A DNA stretch of 64,000 bases from Hyperoplus lanceolatus (Eukaryota > Chordata > Actinopteri > Uranoscopiformes > Ammodytidae), in assembly GCA_026929865.2 (NCBI GenBank), contig CM049400.1, positions 28,638,001-28,702,000 on the forward strand, written 5' to 3'. The position numbers and the translations under genes are program-made. Below are positions 23,222 to 37,830 of the stretch, in pieces. Each line of letters begins with the position of its first letter. The first letter of the stretch is position 1. The notes below the pieces were generated by a model. It searched no databases, was not told the origin of the DNA, and saw only the letters and a list, made by a program, of their open reading frames with translations.

Positions 23222-26200
23222 CTATGCCTGCGCTGAATGACCACTGCTGAAATAAAACAAAATCTCAATATAACTTGATAGGAAAGCCTAATGCATAATT
23301 TCTTTGGAAACAGTGATTTTTTTAATAGAAATGTTCCATTGTAACTTCAATATCAACTCCAAAGCATGAAATCCAAACTCCCATTCTATCTTCAAAGCTC
23401 AAACTATGCAAAGCGGGCAGCAGCTGAACAGCTGAACCTTCAGCTTGTTTGAAGAGCCAGGCAAGACAAGGTTGACCAAACAGTGAAACAATAGGTGGTC
23501 AGACTAAAGGGCTTGGCACAGATCAAGTTGAAAGTCTTTGGGCAGACTAGTGGCAAATACATCTGAAACACAGATCACATGACACCATTTGAAGTAACTA
23601 GATCTACTTTCAAAAGTCAGGGAATTCCCCCTCTACAATCTGCTTAAACGCTGATATGAGGTTCATAGCATACAAAGAAATCGAGCAATGGCCATGTTAG
23701 ATTGGTATTCACTGTACATCTTAATCAAGCCAATCTGCATTTTGATAAGGACTGCAATTTTTTTCAGATATTGTAAAAGGATCTATAAATCTAAGATGAT
23801 GACAGCATGATCTTGTGGTTGGATAAATAAGTGATCCACCATGCTCAACCAACCCATCAAAATCAAAATGATCACAAGTCATACCTAACAGTTGTTATTT
23901 TAATAAATAACTGAGTCAACCTCATTGTGGCACTAGAGGAAAACTCAGAGGATCACCGAAGTCAACATGGTACATGTCTGGACACCATGGATATCAGAAC
24001 CAAATATTCTGCAAATCCATCTTATAATTAGAGATGAGATATTTCACTTAATACCACACATGTCATCCTACTGGTGATGACGCTACATGAAAGGTTTGGT
24101 GTTGAATGCCTACTCAATTTCAATTTAAAATCTGTACAGATATTTCAGTCGGAGCCACTGGAAACTGGAACATAGGTTTATTTAGAGCCCACACTGCACA
24201 GTAAGTAGAACTCCAAAGAACACTGATACTTCCTCTTAATAGCCTGGATAAAGAAAAGTTAAACTCCCTGCATAATAAATATCAACATTCTTCAATGATG
24301 AATGGGAGGGTGCTTGCCTGCGTGGGAAAGCATGTCCATCTCTTAGAAGCTATGACTCAGGACTAAGGGAAGAGCCATGGCAGGCCACAAAGAGCGATGA
24401 CCTCTTTTCATGCAATGAAACATTCCTGCCATAACTAAGTTGAAACAGGCTTGGGACCACTATAGCAAGCGGCATGGAAGGAACGGGGTCACAGCTTGGT
24501 GGAATTCAGGAGAGACTGCCACCCACACCGCTCCAACCGTTCTGAATAGCCAAACCTAAATCCACCAAGACTGCCAATGGAGCGAGAAAGTTCAGAATGT
24601 CAAAGTGATGTCATTTTACCACTTGACCTTCATTGTATCTCAGTCAGTGGCAGGAGACGCAGCAAGATAATTTTAATATGTGGTCAGTGTTCTTGGCATG
24701 TTGGCCAGAAGACATTTTTACTTAAAAATGAATGATGTATTAAAAGGAATGTAAATCAAGTGCTAAAAACTCCACACAACCTCACCTTTTTACTTTAAAA
24801 ATAATTTAATGTTTTGCTACTCCAATGAAATTGGTGATATTGGTTTTCCCTCTTGACTAATGGTTAACAGAATGGAGCAGATAACTGACCCACAGATGTA
24901 TGTTATATTGATGTGTCAGACTTCTGTGACCCCCTAGTGAAATTCCCGTTCTCTCTCTGAGGTGTTCTGATGAGAACTCCAACAGCTGCTAGTTTCCACA
25001 ATCCACTTAGTGCACTCTTAAGGAAAATTTAGGGATTGAGAGAAAAAGACAGAAGGGTTGATGGGAATACATGTACCCAACACCCACTCATGTATTGATC
25101 TCCAATGACCTTCGCTCCATTGACATGATAGACTTGAAGGACAGAACACTATCCAAGGTATTTCTTTATCTGCATTCACACTGCATTTCCTAGAAGTTGG
25201 ATACTTTATATGGCTTCATTGATTAAAACATTATCAATGGGGTACTAATGGGAAAACATAACACTGTTTACTATTGGAGCAAGATAGCGAGGGCCCTTTC
25301 TGTGAGCATTGTTGAAGTGGTAACTCTAGAGGCAAAAAGCACAGTGCACATCCTAATCCATTTATCAAGGACAAGCACAGCGGGAAAATGCAGCAATCAA
25401 TAAGCATGGTAACTTGAAGAGCTTCCATGAGTCAACAACAGTGTGTAATCTTAATGGATCTATCCATAAAGTATATGCTGCCGTCAATACACACAGACTT
25501 TCAGAATGTTCAGAAACTCAACAAGGACTTAAATGCTACACTTGGCCTCAGTAGAGTGACTTTTGAACTCAAGGATGGAACTTTATTTTACTGCTAAACA
25601 GTATGAGAAAAAATAAGATATATTACACTTAAACATATATTCTAGCAATATCCACAATAAAGTAATATTAGACCTGTATAAGTCGATTTATTGGCAGACA
25701 CTGCCAATTACCGGTAAAATGTTATAATGTTATAAGAATAGATTACCACTAATGTGAAAGCATGCATTGACTGAATACGGATTAGAAAAAAGTATGAAAG
25801 TGTAAAGGATTAAGTCATGCAAACTGTAATCTGATTTGATGTAGAATGTTGATGTACCCACCGATACATTTGCATTTCCTTCAGTAGCCAAAACCAGCCA
25901 ACTTTTTTAAAATCTTCCTTGCAAATGAATCCTTTGTTATGTGTGTATGCAATCGCTACTTAAGAGTGACAATAAATACTGGTGCCCTACAGCACAGATG
26001 TTAACTTTGGCAACTGTAACACATCTCTGGCTGTACAACTACTGTAATCGTATAGTTGAGGATAATTATGACCCAAGACACCATTCTCCCCCAGACTCAG
26101 TAATTAAGGTCCCAAGAGGAAATCAAGAAGTGATGTGAATGCTATATTATTGCATCCTCTTGAGTACATTAAAGTTAACGACTTCCCTATCAGTGAAAAA

Positions 26201-29200
26201 GCCTTTAGATGATAATTATGTCAAAAACAACCCACTCAAATCACATTCCCCCCTAAAGATCCCCCTCTGATCCTCCATGAGATTGGACGGTGCATGTTTT
26301 ATCAGTGGGAACGAATGGAAACAGAGAAATGACGGCTGGCCTTGACTCAACCCAAGAGTTGACAAGTCCAATTATGCTCAAGTCATTTCAAAGACTTCAA
26401 AGATTAGGCCTGGGCATTATGAGACCTTGCAGTGAAGATGACATTGCCACAAGAATTAAATTACAGTACGCTGGTACCCTTAACTTCTGCATGATGAAAC
26501 AATTGACAGTTTATAATTTAATTTTAAATGTTTTTAGTGACACATTTTCTTAAATGGCAAAATCATATAAAAAGCAAAATTGCCAAGGCTAAGGAGTTCA
26601 GCACTCTTAAATAATCCATTTTTTTTGTTTTTTTTTGAATAACCATTTCTATACAACAGGCATCAAACATTATAAATTAAATGCACCGTGACCTTCAAAA
26701 TCTAAAATTCAACCTGAATACCCTAAAATACTGAAGTACTAGATGTTCCAAGGACTTTACATAAGAAACATATGATTAATACATAGAGATACTACACTGC
26801 AGATGTTTTTCAAGAAGAATAAAAAAATCCAACCGACATCTACCACTGAAAGTTTCCCCCTGCAGCAACAACAGTATGACACAACAACAGACAAAAACAG
26901 ATCAAAAGTGTCAGATGCAGCAGGAAAAAAAGGAATGGGAAATATGTATTGTGAATGTGAAGTAGAACAGCAGTGACAACCAAGTTAGCATTAAATACAG
27001 AGGGACTGAGGTAACAACATAGCGGTCTCTGTCATCAATGTCAAGGAGGTAATTACCACCAAAACAGAACAAAAACAAAGGATGACCAGAAATAGGTGCT
27101 TAGCTTTGAAGGTAACATAAAGCTACAATTTTAAAATACCTTGGTCATGAAGTCAGAAAGGATCAAATCATTTCCCAGTAGAAGAAGATGAATGTAGACT
27201 AAAAAAAATGGTTCCATCGTGATCCATTTTGACTATTTGGAACTAGGCTAGAATTAAAGTCCAACATATAAAGTAAAAACCTAAATAAAAAGAATAACAT
27301 GTAAAATGGTTTTAAGATGCAGCATTACACTGCAAATGACCATCATTGTGGTACAGGGAATGTGTGGGGACATGCTTTGACCTCTCCCTTACCTGGTCTT
27401 GGGGACTATAACAACACAATGCATTTAAGGATTCTCAGTATGAGCTGCAATAGGAAAACTTTACTCAAATACAAATGGGCGAGGACAGTTGTTGAGCAGT
27501 TTGACAAATGTGACTGCTTTGTGGTTGTTCCTCTGTTCAAAAGCATGAGAATGCCAGTTACTGAAAGGAAGATTTACTGCAGGGAACACATAAAGGCAAA
27601 GAGCTAACAAACATCAGCCTAGGCAGGAAGGGTGGAAATTGAAGCATACAATATGGACACCCAGCCTCCTTGGTGTTTATAGCAGACTAAGTCAAAACCA
27701 GCCTCACTTTGAAGACCCAGGTTGAAGAAGATTTCAGCCAAGAATTACTTTTTCTTTGCCTTGTTGTTGTAATGTTGCAGGTGTGTATACTCTAAATTTG
27801 TGATGCTAAGTTAGCCTGTGGTGCTGCAGTTTGTTTGTATGACTTGATATAACTCAATTTTCAATGGCCTTTACTGAACCACAACATCAGTGGTTACCAA
27901 CCCAGGCCAAGCTACTAAAGAAGAAGAAATGGAAAACTCCAAGAGTGTAGTAGTTTAGAGAGAAATCAAGATTGTTTAGTTTAATGGAACAGATCTTCCT
28001 GCAAATCCAAAACTGAAAGAAGCACTCTCACGTGCAGAGTTTGCATACCGACATGAACTGAAGCAACTATCTATGTGAACTACTCTATGTGATTAGATCA
28101 GATAATATGGGGAAACAGACATTTTAACTCTGCTTACCTGCTAGGATATGCGGCTTCCTGATGCATTGAATATGGTAGGTCTGAACGCACCAGCAACTTG
28201 CTGATTCAAACAAAGCCACAGGGCATCCTAAGGCTGCAGACAAGTTTCCTGCAGACAAGGGAGCAAGAGACAAGAGGGCAGATGTCAGCTTAATGTCACT
28301 ATCAAGTGCACCTGGTGAGCCTCTACTGCTGAGAAGGCACAGTACAAGCTGCGTAAAATTAATGGATTTATGTGTAGAAATGACAAACTCACACTACGTT
28401 TTTTTCTTTATTCGTGATTAAATCAAGAGTGGGGGTATCACAAAATGGTATGTGTTTAAAACGTTGGCTGCACAATGTGCACATAGATGAACAGCAGATT
28501 AAGACGTGGTATTTATACGAGAAACTGCACAAGGTTCGCAGTATCTATGCCTGGAGATCCTGTTATCTGTGTTACCTGTTGGCACCCGTTTGCTTCATAC
28601 TGAGTTCGGTCAAGCAGGTAGAACTGAATATGATACACAGCTTGACTGCTTAGTCAGCAGCTGCAAATATTCAGTGACCGAGGCAAGAACAAGGAAAAGA
28701 AAGATATCCCCCCTATTGTTCAACAAGAAAACTATCCCACTGTTATGGGGATGAACCTGTTATCTAATAACAGGTCAAGCAGTGAGACAGGAAGTTTAAA
28801 AAAGAGGTATGTGTGGGTAGTGACTGTCTACAAGTCACCAAGCTGAGAACGAGTCTGACAAAACACACGGCTCGTACAGTTCAGGTGGGATAATCTTCAT
28901 AAACATTCAGATTGCCAAGCCAAAAAGCCACTGTGCACAAAAAAAAATGGCAACAGACTAAATGAACCATCTCAAACTCAGTCTCCACAACAGTCGCATC
29001 CCAGATCTCGTTAAAAGCAATGAGTCAACAGAAATTAACCATGGACCACTCCCTTGCCCCAAATTTATCCCTGCAGGCATGGCATTAAGGTTTTGTCCTC
29101 TTTATACTGTAGTTTGCTCATGGTAGAAACCAAGCTATATAAGGAATTGTTAGTGTAGTGCACAGCTAGTGGCTTCAAACTATTAGGGCCAGCCTTTAGA

Positions 29201-32200
29201 GGTGGGGAGTCTGTTTACACTGAAGGCCTTTTTATTTTTTGTTTTAAGAGGGTCCACTTGCTGAACATGACTCAGGCTTTAATGTATAATCCAACACTAA
29301 TATTGGCTGCCAGTGGGCAGGGGAGGGAACGGGGGAGGTTAATGTTTGTGTGAACACACACGCAGGTGTTAGGGCTGTGTGCATATCCATATTTGGGTAA
29401 GTACCCATTCAATTTGTGAATGTGTACTTCAAATATAATTAACTTACGGTTATGACCTATCTCAATCATATTGTAGTATGACCTTGATAGAAAAAGTTTG
29501 GCACAAGTATCTTGTTGAAAGAGGTCGGAAAGAGCTAGTGTGCATAGAGAGAGTGACTAAGATATACTATAAGAGAAAACAAAAGTATAAAAAAAACATA
29601 GAAAAGCTGTAAAAAATAATAACACTATCACGTTGAGCTGCTATTTACACTATAAAGATTTTTTTTTTGGTCCTGTTTTTAACCATGACCATTTCCTTGG
29701 GCTCTTATTGACAGTGTTATACAGTATGTCTATGTCGATTGCTAAACAGCTCTTTATGTCCCTTTATGGCAGTTAAGCAATGTCAATCAGGACTGATACA
29801 GCGCTGAGCACACATGGCTTTTGCTACTGTGATGCAAACTGGTTTTATTGCATCCTAACAGCACCAGTACAGTTTCCACCCACTGGTTTGGCTGTGCCTG
29901 TATAATGTATTCTTGATTTACTAGCTGAGGTTATGATGATATTATCGACAACTTTCATGCATAAAGCCTATAAAAATATCACTCTGAAACCAAAACCAAA
30001 AGAAGGTATTCGTCAACCTGCCAGGATACTATAGTTGTGTGCACAATTTTAAAAGGTTAAGACATGAGCCTTGGACAACATGCACATGCACTGGGCCTTT
30101 GATCTTCAGCTCAACCCAAGACTGAGAGATCCCCATGGGAAGCAAGCATGCCAAGCTCAACAGAACCCGAATCAAAGACTTTGCAAGATACTAGCCCTCA
30201 AACCACACATGACATGATTGTACTTGGTTATACATGTTGAGCAAAAACAGTTTTAATTGACGTTGACATGCTAGCTTATTGCAGTCCTGTACAGGCTATG
30301 GCAAAGAAATGTAGTTTAAAGAAAGAAATATTGTACAAGATCACCATTGGGAAAATGCTATTGGTAATCGTTAAAACTGAAAGACAACTGGCTCTGAAGA
30401 TACAATTATTAAAAACTGCTCAATTTCCTCACTTGACATATTTGCGACGAGACTTATTTGGTGATCCACTTTGGTTAAATTTTTATGGTAAGCACAACCC
30501 ACACGTTTCACAAATGAAGTAACTTTTCAGACGTGAAATCAGGGCACTGAGACAGTCACAGTACGCTCCTTAATATTCACTAAGCGTTCTTGTGTCACAA
30601 ACACAGATGTTTTTCTCCCTTTAGCTGCTCTTAGATTGGTAGTATTTGCAGATTAAGTGGTCTGGGAGGCCACAGGAGGGGCAGCAGACTGTTTGCAATG
30701 GTCCATGGAGCAAGTCTTCAGGCCAAGACCCATGCTGTTGAGACAACAACAGCCAAAAGTTCCCAATGACCTTTGCAAGAGCCTGTAAAGTTTGGCATTC
30801 CAGACGAAAAGGAAGTTTTTCTCGACATATGGTGATCTTTATAGATACATTCAACGTTGCTCTGATAAAAACATGAATAGGCCTAGTAAATACATTCAGC
30901 AGCTGTAAGGTTAGTGAATCAAAAAAACTGGACTACCAATTTAAAACTACCAAGCCTTCTCCAAATTCACCACCTAACAGAAGCCAGCCACTCTGTCTCC
31001 TTGATAAAAGGAATATCACGTCTCAAGCATCTTGAGGAAAATGCAGTCTGAGTAGGATGTGACAAGTGACTGAGTGGATGTATTATCTGTGAAAGAATAA
31101 GCACAAAGGCCAAACAACAAGACAAATGACTGCAATGGAGAGCTTCCCTGTAGTACATTAGCCATGATGTCATTATTGTCGGAGCCAAGGCAGCAAGAGT
31201 AAACTTACTGTTCCAAGAGAGAACTTGCATCACTTTTAGATGGCATTAGATTCTATATTTAAACATGATTCTGCAGGACAGGAAATGTCACTGGCATCTC
31301 CTGGATACAAGTTACATAAGTCCCTCCTTTATATCACATATCCTCATCATATTTTGTCTGTAAATAGTTTTAATATTTATTTTCTACATCTCCCAGCTAG
31401 CTCCCCATACTGTTCAACTCCCAGGGCAAGCAGCTGGCTCTGCATCACATTCATCCCAGGACAAGAGGGGAACTCCAGATTGTCGTGGTGAGGGCACCCA
31501 CCTGTGGCGGTGCTCAGCGGGGTTTCCAGTTGTTTATGGTTGCCGCTAAACTCAATAGGGTGGCTTAAAGACATCATTCAGGATCAAGCTCTCTCTCCCT
31601 GGGTAAGCCTATAAACTTCTGCAGGCGCACGATGTTGCATTTTTATTGTGATCCTGAAGCATGACGTAGTCAGTATTTGGAGTGTACGTAATTGATTTTA
31701 CACAATAGTCACTATAGTGGCTAAAATATACTTTTTTTTCAGTAAAAATGTCTAATCCTTTCCTTTTACCTCATATTTGTTTTATTGTAATGAGAGGCCT
31801 GTGAAAAACGAGTCGGTGATTTTCAATCGGCAATGGAATTCAAAACAGCTGGCGTGTTCGATCCAACCTGTTAAACTTATTTGTATGACAACTCTGGTTT
31901 GGTAGTGTTGCTACTCTGCAACATATAATGACATCAACTGACACAACCAATCACAGTGATTCTCAAATTAGAAAGGTGCCCTGTAATTTAAAATATGTCA
32001 ACATTTAGGAAAAAAAAATGGATATAGCAAAACACAACATTTTTTACAATTGAACAGTGGTCCACAGTTGCATACAGCTCATTTAGCCAAAGTGCATTTG
32101 ATTTTATATCCAGCATGACAATTGTGTTATGTGATTCCCTGCCCTCCAGGCTACTGGTTTCAAGCCCCTTCATTTTTACAACATTTATACATCATCTTGA

Positions 32201-32582
32201 CAACAGTGGGTGTATAATTTCTTCTCCCCACTAAGCTTTGACTGACACTTTAATAGCCAATCACACACAGGAGGAGGACATGCATCTTTATTGAAGATAG
32301 CACAGACACAACAGACACATGAAGGGACACAAATGAAATTGCTCAGAAATTTAAAAACCTGCGAATGAAATAAAGAGGCTTTGTTGCAGATGGCTACCTG
32401 TTTGAACCAACGGGTTGGCAACAATCCAGCATGCTGCAAAGGAATGCTGGTTCTAAACAGAGCTGCCCATTGCTATTCAATTAAACACTAACGCATGTTC
32501 CGCTTTCCTCTCTGCTTTGTTCTGGTTGAAATCCCTGAATGCCGATCAATTGATTCTGTAAATTTGGTTATATAGTGTTGTG
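23222..32582. other. Gene-free unique sequence, 9.4 kb
   Basis: No exon, RNA gene or element ends recognised on either strand. The longest open frames are under 100 codons and carry no known motif. It is AT-rich with ordinary homopolymer runs and is probably intergenic or inside a long intron. Confidence 0.45.
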
Positions 32583-32705
<123 letters not shown>

Positions 32706-33020
32706 TGATAGGTTTTATATAGCGCTTTATTGTCTAGGCACTCAAATTTGTTCACACACAGTCATACCGGTGGTGGTAAACTACGAGAGTAGCCACAGCT
32801 GCCCTGGGGCAGACGGAAGTGTGGCTGCCATTCAGCGCCAACGGCCCTTCCGACCACCACCTCAAACATACAGCAATCATACACATTCACACAAGGCAAG
32901 GTGGGTGAAGTGTCTTGCCCAAGGACACAACAACCATGACACAGGTGGCCGGGCGGGGATCGAACCGCCAACCCTTGGATTGTTGGCCAACCTGCTTAAC
33001 CACCTGAGACACAGTCGCTC
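32706..33020 (-). mobile_element. tRNA-derived SINE
   Basis: Read on the minus strand, a tRNA-like head begins near 33020 (GCGACTGTGTCTCAGGTGGT). It has an A-box-like TCTCAGGTGGTTAAGCAGG and a near-consensus B box GGTTCGATCCC, i.e. an internal RNA polymerase III promoter. The body contains TGTCCTTGGGCAAGACACTT and TGCCCCAGGGCAGC, sequence I associate with a repeat widespread in fish genomes. The 3' end has ATAAAGCGCTATATAAAACC and a TTA-type tail. It has no protein-coding capacity and depends on a LINE for movement. Confidence 0.75.
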
Positions 33021-35082
33021 AGGTGGTCCTTCCATTCAAAATAAGAAAGGAAGGACAAGCATGTGCAACTACTACAATCACATTTTTGGTAATGCAGCCT
33101 AAATGTAGCCTATGAAACAATTAATTTAAAAAAATTATTTCATCCCACAAGGTGAGCACTGTAAAAAACAAAAGCAATGACCTCATTTTATGTTAGAGAA
33201 GTTTGCTCTGTCTGTTATTAGCCTGTATGCCCTTTTGCTGTTGTGTAAAATGGCTGTGACAAACCTGTTTAATTAAAGCCCTTCATGACGAAAGTCAGCC
33301 TAATTAATATGCATGTCCTCCTTTACTGTCATGCTTCCACACCAAGCTCTAATTAATACAGGAGAAGTAAATTAACATGTCTTGCTCAACTAGCTGAGAT
33401 GTAATAGGGGACTCAAGAGTGCCTGTGTAAAAGAGATAACTTTGAAATTAAAAGAGTGCTGGTGGATGTAGGGCAAGTACAGCTACAGTATATTGTGCAT
33501 TTATGTGCATGAGTGAGTTAATGAATGAACGAACGAACGAACAAACGAAAACTATGTTTAGCTCTTCATCTTAGATCAACGTTCAAACACGTTCATCATT
33601 TCCAATAGCGCATTAAACAGTGCACTGGGGGCAATACACTGTGCCAGAAATGGATGATATCAGCTTTTTAATTTCAGTCCTCTTAATGCCTTTTCCAGCG
33701 TACCTTGCTTATTCGCTAAAAGACACAAACACAGGAAGGGTTTCCTCTGATCTTTGCCAAGTCCACATCATGTGTCGGTGCAGGTATTCTACTCTTCATT
33801 CAGGGGGAAGAAAATGCAGGCACCGGGGAGTAATATGCATGCAAGAATAAATACGAGTCTATATTTTCCGCATTTACATATTTTCCAAAACTTCATTATT
33901 TCTACACGAAAGTCCTCCTCTGGGTGCATTAACAGTTCCAGAGAGAGTAAAAAAAACAATCAAGAAGTCAATCCTGATGTGTTTGAACATCCCATTTTCA
34001 CTTTGATCTTGCAATGTGCTGTCCCACTACTACGGAGTCTGGACATTGAAGAATTGAACTGAAAACTGGAGTTTGTTGTGCTGTAGCTCCGTGTTTGCCA
34101 GACTGTTCATTGGCGAGCTTGTGCACAGCCACTGTTCCTGTCAGTCAACACAGTCCTGTGGATCACAGCACTTCCAACTCCTCCTCTTCCTCCGTCCATG
34201 GCCCAGATCTAGTGGCTGAATGCCAATATCTGGGCAGGACACCAACCTGCTATCACAATGACACACTCACACACACACAAAGGTTTCACAGGCTAGTACT
34301 CAGTTCAAACACCAAATCTGCAAACTTGCTCCTAACGTCCTAGAAAGAACTTTCACTCCTTATTTCCCGAAAGTGCTGTATGCTCTTCTTTCACACCATT
34401 CTCAGACAGACACGTCACACTAGTCTCATCTTCTATGCAGGACCTGCCAGGAGTCCTCGTCAGCCTGGAAGCCTGATATAGCTGTGGTATGGGTCTGGGG
34501 GTGGGCCAAGGTCTGAAGGAATGGGAGTGTTTGTTTTCCTGCCATTTGGATCTTCATGTGATGCAGGTCACATCACGCTCCAAACAACAGCCACTTACAC
34601 AACCGGGGGGCTTGTGAGTTACTGTTACAGACACATACTAATTTTGCTAATGAGATCACAGCGTGGATGGGCTGTTTGTGAGACAGTGACTAAGAGAAGG
34701 GGGCTAGAGCTAAACAAGTAATTTGAGATGGTCCCTCTCAGCTGTGTAAGTTGAAAATGGGGTGAGTCTGCAAATTTAATTTGAGCAACACGAACAGGAT
34801 TATTTGCGGAAAAGAGTCTTGCTGTGTCAGGCAAGGTCAGGCAGCGGATGTTTTTTTTTACAAGTGATGAGGAATTAGATGATGAGATGCATTTTCACCG
34901 TGACTGTTGCATAATGTCTTAACCACCTAGGAAAGTGACAAAGGTGTGACTGTTTTTCTGTTCGACAGTAAATGTATTCTTGCAGCTGTGCAGCCTTTTC
35001 TTTGTTCTCAGTTCATTTTCAGCAACATGATGAGTGCTAACATTAGCATACAGAATGAAGTAGAATTTGGGTTCACATGTTA
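33021..35082. other. Non-coding sequence
   Basis: No gene recognised. It includes a short (GAAC)n run at about 33524-33545 and a homeobox-site-rich stretch listed separately. The open frame at 33754-34062 has no recognisable motif and I do not support it as a gene. Confidence 0.45.
33240..33420. promoter_or_regulatory. Candidate enhancer-like element
   Basis: A compact cluster of homeodomain-type cores (TTTAATTAAAG, CCTAATTAATATGCATG, TCTAATTAATAC) lies in about 100 bp, with an octamer-like ATGCAT beside one of them and a further AATTAAC nearby. There is no repeat signature. Such clusters are common in conserved vertebrate non-coding elements. Conservation cannot be judged from one sequence, so this is a hypothesis. 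Confidence 0.25.
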
Positions 35083-35086
35083 TTAA

Positions 35087-35392
35087 AGATCTACTTCACC
35101 GGTTGGAATATGAAGGTGTATTGAACTCGGAGATCCTATATAGTATAAATGTGCAAAACAAATTGAAATCAGATCATCCTAGCCTGAGAAAAGGCAGAAA
35201 GAGTGTTTTATGGTCTCACTGTCTAACCCTACATTTTCCTTCTTGTGACATCACAGTAAGGGTCAGGATTGCAGGACAGCTGGGCCAAGGGAAGACTGAG
35301 GGAAGACTGAGGAAAGAAAAACCTCATTCATTATATTATAATAGTGATTTTATAATGATAGAACGCTGGTTCCGTATGGGTGAAGTATTCCT
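35087..35392. mobile_element. Small TTAA-flanked MITE
   Basis: TTAA at 35083-35086 and 35393-35396 bracket a 306-bp stretch. Its ends are imperfect inverted repeats (left AGATCTACTTCACC, right complement AGGAATACTTCACC). It has no coding capacity. TTAA target use fits piggyBac- or Kolobok-type mobilisation; the exact family is unknown. Confidence 0.55.
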
Positions 35393-35396
35393 TTAA

Positions 35397-37827
35397 GTTG
35401 CACCTGAAGTTATATGCAGTGTGATATGGTTTTCATTGAAATGTCCTCTTGTGGATGAATAGAGCACTATCTATAGATCTAACCTATGCTAATAAAACGT
35501 TGATAAGACAGAAGCTACTCGAAACTTGCAGCATTTTCTTTCAGCTCCTACTGTTTAAGACAGCACTTGATACAATGTTCTCAATGGCTCATATCAGCCA
35601 GAGATGAGAGAAGTAACAAGGTTTTCCCCCTGTCAATGTTAATTAAGTAAAAGTTGAGAAACTGTCATAAAAAAGGCAATGGGTCTTATTGTAAGAACAA
35701 GAATTTAGAAGAAACGCTTTTCTAAATGTCACATTGTGATCGAAATAAGTGAGTCACGATGACCTAGTTCAGCCTCCAGAAAGGTGGAAGAAGTTTAAAT
35801 ATTTGCAGTCTCGGAAAGAGCCATTAGGTGTGGATTTGCATAGAAGCACCACCTCCATCCTTCTCATTTGTAATTCGTAATCCGTTAAGCTTAATCAAGA
35901 TGTAAATTAAGAACCATATAGAATAATTTGAGCATGGACGATGTAGAATTCAGTCACAGAACTAAAGGAAACTGCAACATCTTTCTCAAAAACCTATCAT
36001 ACTTCTTGCAAAGCCTTTAGATTTATTTACAAGACAGAATTAAGAATTGCATGTAAGTGTCCCCTCCATCCATCCCCAGCATAGTAATCTGCAAAAGCCA
36101 GTAGAGCTCAGGTTCACCATGGTAAACAAGTCCAACAGCAGCAAGGTATGTCAGAGAGATTTCAACACAACACGTAGCATGTTATTTTAAGATGCATGCT
36201 GAGTCCAGGAGAGTTAAGTGAGTTCAAAACTTGGCCAAAAGAAAGAACCCCTCTGTGCTCTCAACACATTTGGGTAAGCCATAATTGTTTGGGCCTCAAC
36301 ATTGCAACAACCAATCAAGAAGGCCTTGTCCTAACTCAAACAAATTCTTGTGTAGATAGGTCACCACAGATCCTTAAAGGGGGGATTATCATTCCATATA
36401 TGGAGATCTAAAGTATCAAGGCAGTTTAGCAGATATTCAGGTCAAACTGTTTACCACGTGAAGCCCTTACCCAAAATGTAACAAAAAAGCTACAGAAACA
36501 CAGAAATTTGATCAAATATTCACAATAAAAGTGTGCTGAAGATTGTCGAGAGAATGACATTTTAGCCCTGGACATGCTTTGTCAGAAGATGTTTCCGTGT
36601 TTTTGTTACTAGTCCATTTTCCGTGGGGGTATGATTCGATTTTTGTTTATTATTCCTAGTCTACTTGTCTGTTATTAAGTGGAAGCCTGAGAAATAACAG
36701 AACATACCAAGCTTGGAATGCAACGCAGCTGGAACGGACGCTTGTAGCGAATCTTCAAATGGTTTGTGGTCAGAGAGTATACTTGAGGCAGTAGTGTGTA
36801 GCTTGTGAACAGTCGCACTCAAAAAATGGAAATTTGTCAAAACTCTTATCAATAATACTGTTACAAAATGTGTAAGCCAAGAAGACTCACACCTTTCCTT
36901 CAGAAATAGTCAAAACTGAACCATCCTCCAACCCAGGATGAAATGCCAGAGGGGTTTGACGCAGTGAGACAGAATGTTGTCCGCTCATCAGGCCTTTGAA
37001 CATCAAAAATGGCAGGGCATTCATTCTACAAACCGTTATCATCCACTGATGGCCAAAAAGCAACAGCCAATATAATGCCTGACATGACCCACATTACTCA
37101 GCCATTAAAGAGACAATAACGAGGCACCGTAAAGCTTTTTACAGGCAACGAGACAGGTGAGAGGCCTGAAAGATGTCAACAATGAAAAGGCCTTACATCA
37201 CCACTGGCTCTGGTTCAGCAGCCTTTGTTTTATGGACCCCACAGGATGATGATAACGGTATGAGCAGTCTATCCCACACCCACTATTCATCTCAAAAGGA
37301 AAATATCTGACACCATTACAACAGTGAATCCAACAGCTTTAGCCCATTAACTGTGATTGGGATATGATTAACAGCTGAACTCTGCCTGCCCTGTGATGAG
37401 TGGACAAACATTTAAATCACAAGCTTTGGTGAAAGGAGAGAAGTGCAAGTTCTGAATGAAAAGAAAAACATAATGCATTTTAACTTCTGAAAAACTGCAA
37501 TGAAGATGTTCTTTGAAGATAACATAAATTGCTTCTACGTCTAAATGCTAGATATGTAAATAGGCGGATTAGTTCATAAATGCAGTGATTAATTCAACGT
37601 TTCCTTAATATCTCTACATTACAACCCTTGATTTAGCTACTACAACACCTTAGCTAATAGTTTATCAGGAAAGCAATAGCCTTGAGTTTTCCAGATTATA
37701 AAGTCAACATTCTTTAAAAAGTTCAAACAGAAACCTGAAATTGTTTTAAAAGTATCAGGTCTCTTGAAACAGTTAATACATGGCACATTAGCATGGAAGA
37801 AAAAGCCAATGCAGTCAAGATTAGAGG
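35397..37827. other. Non-coding unique sequence
   Basis: I see no gene or element. The region around 37080-37300 is mixed in composition, with a SOX-like CCTTTGTTTTATGG, but nothing definite. Confidence 0.45.
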
Positions 37828-37830
37828 CAT

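Noticed and set aside
32940-33020. tRNA gene on the minus strand
   Set aside because: It has A- and B-box-like sequence but does not fold as a full cloverleaf and continues into a SINE body.
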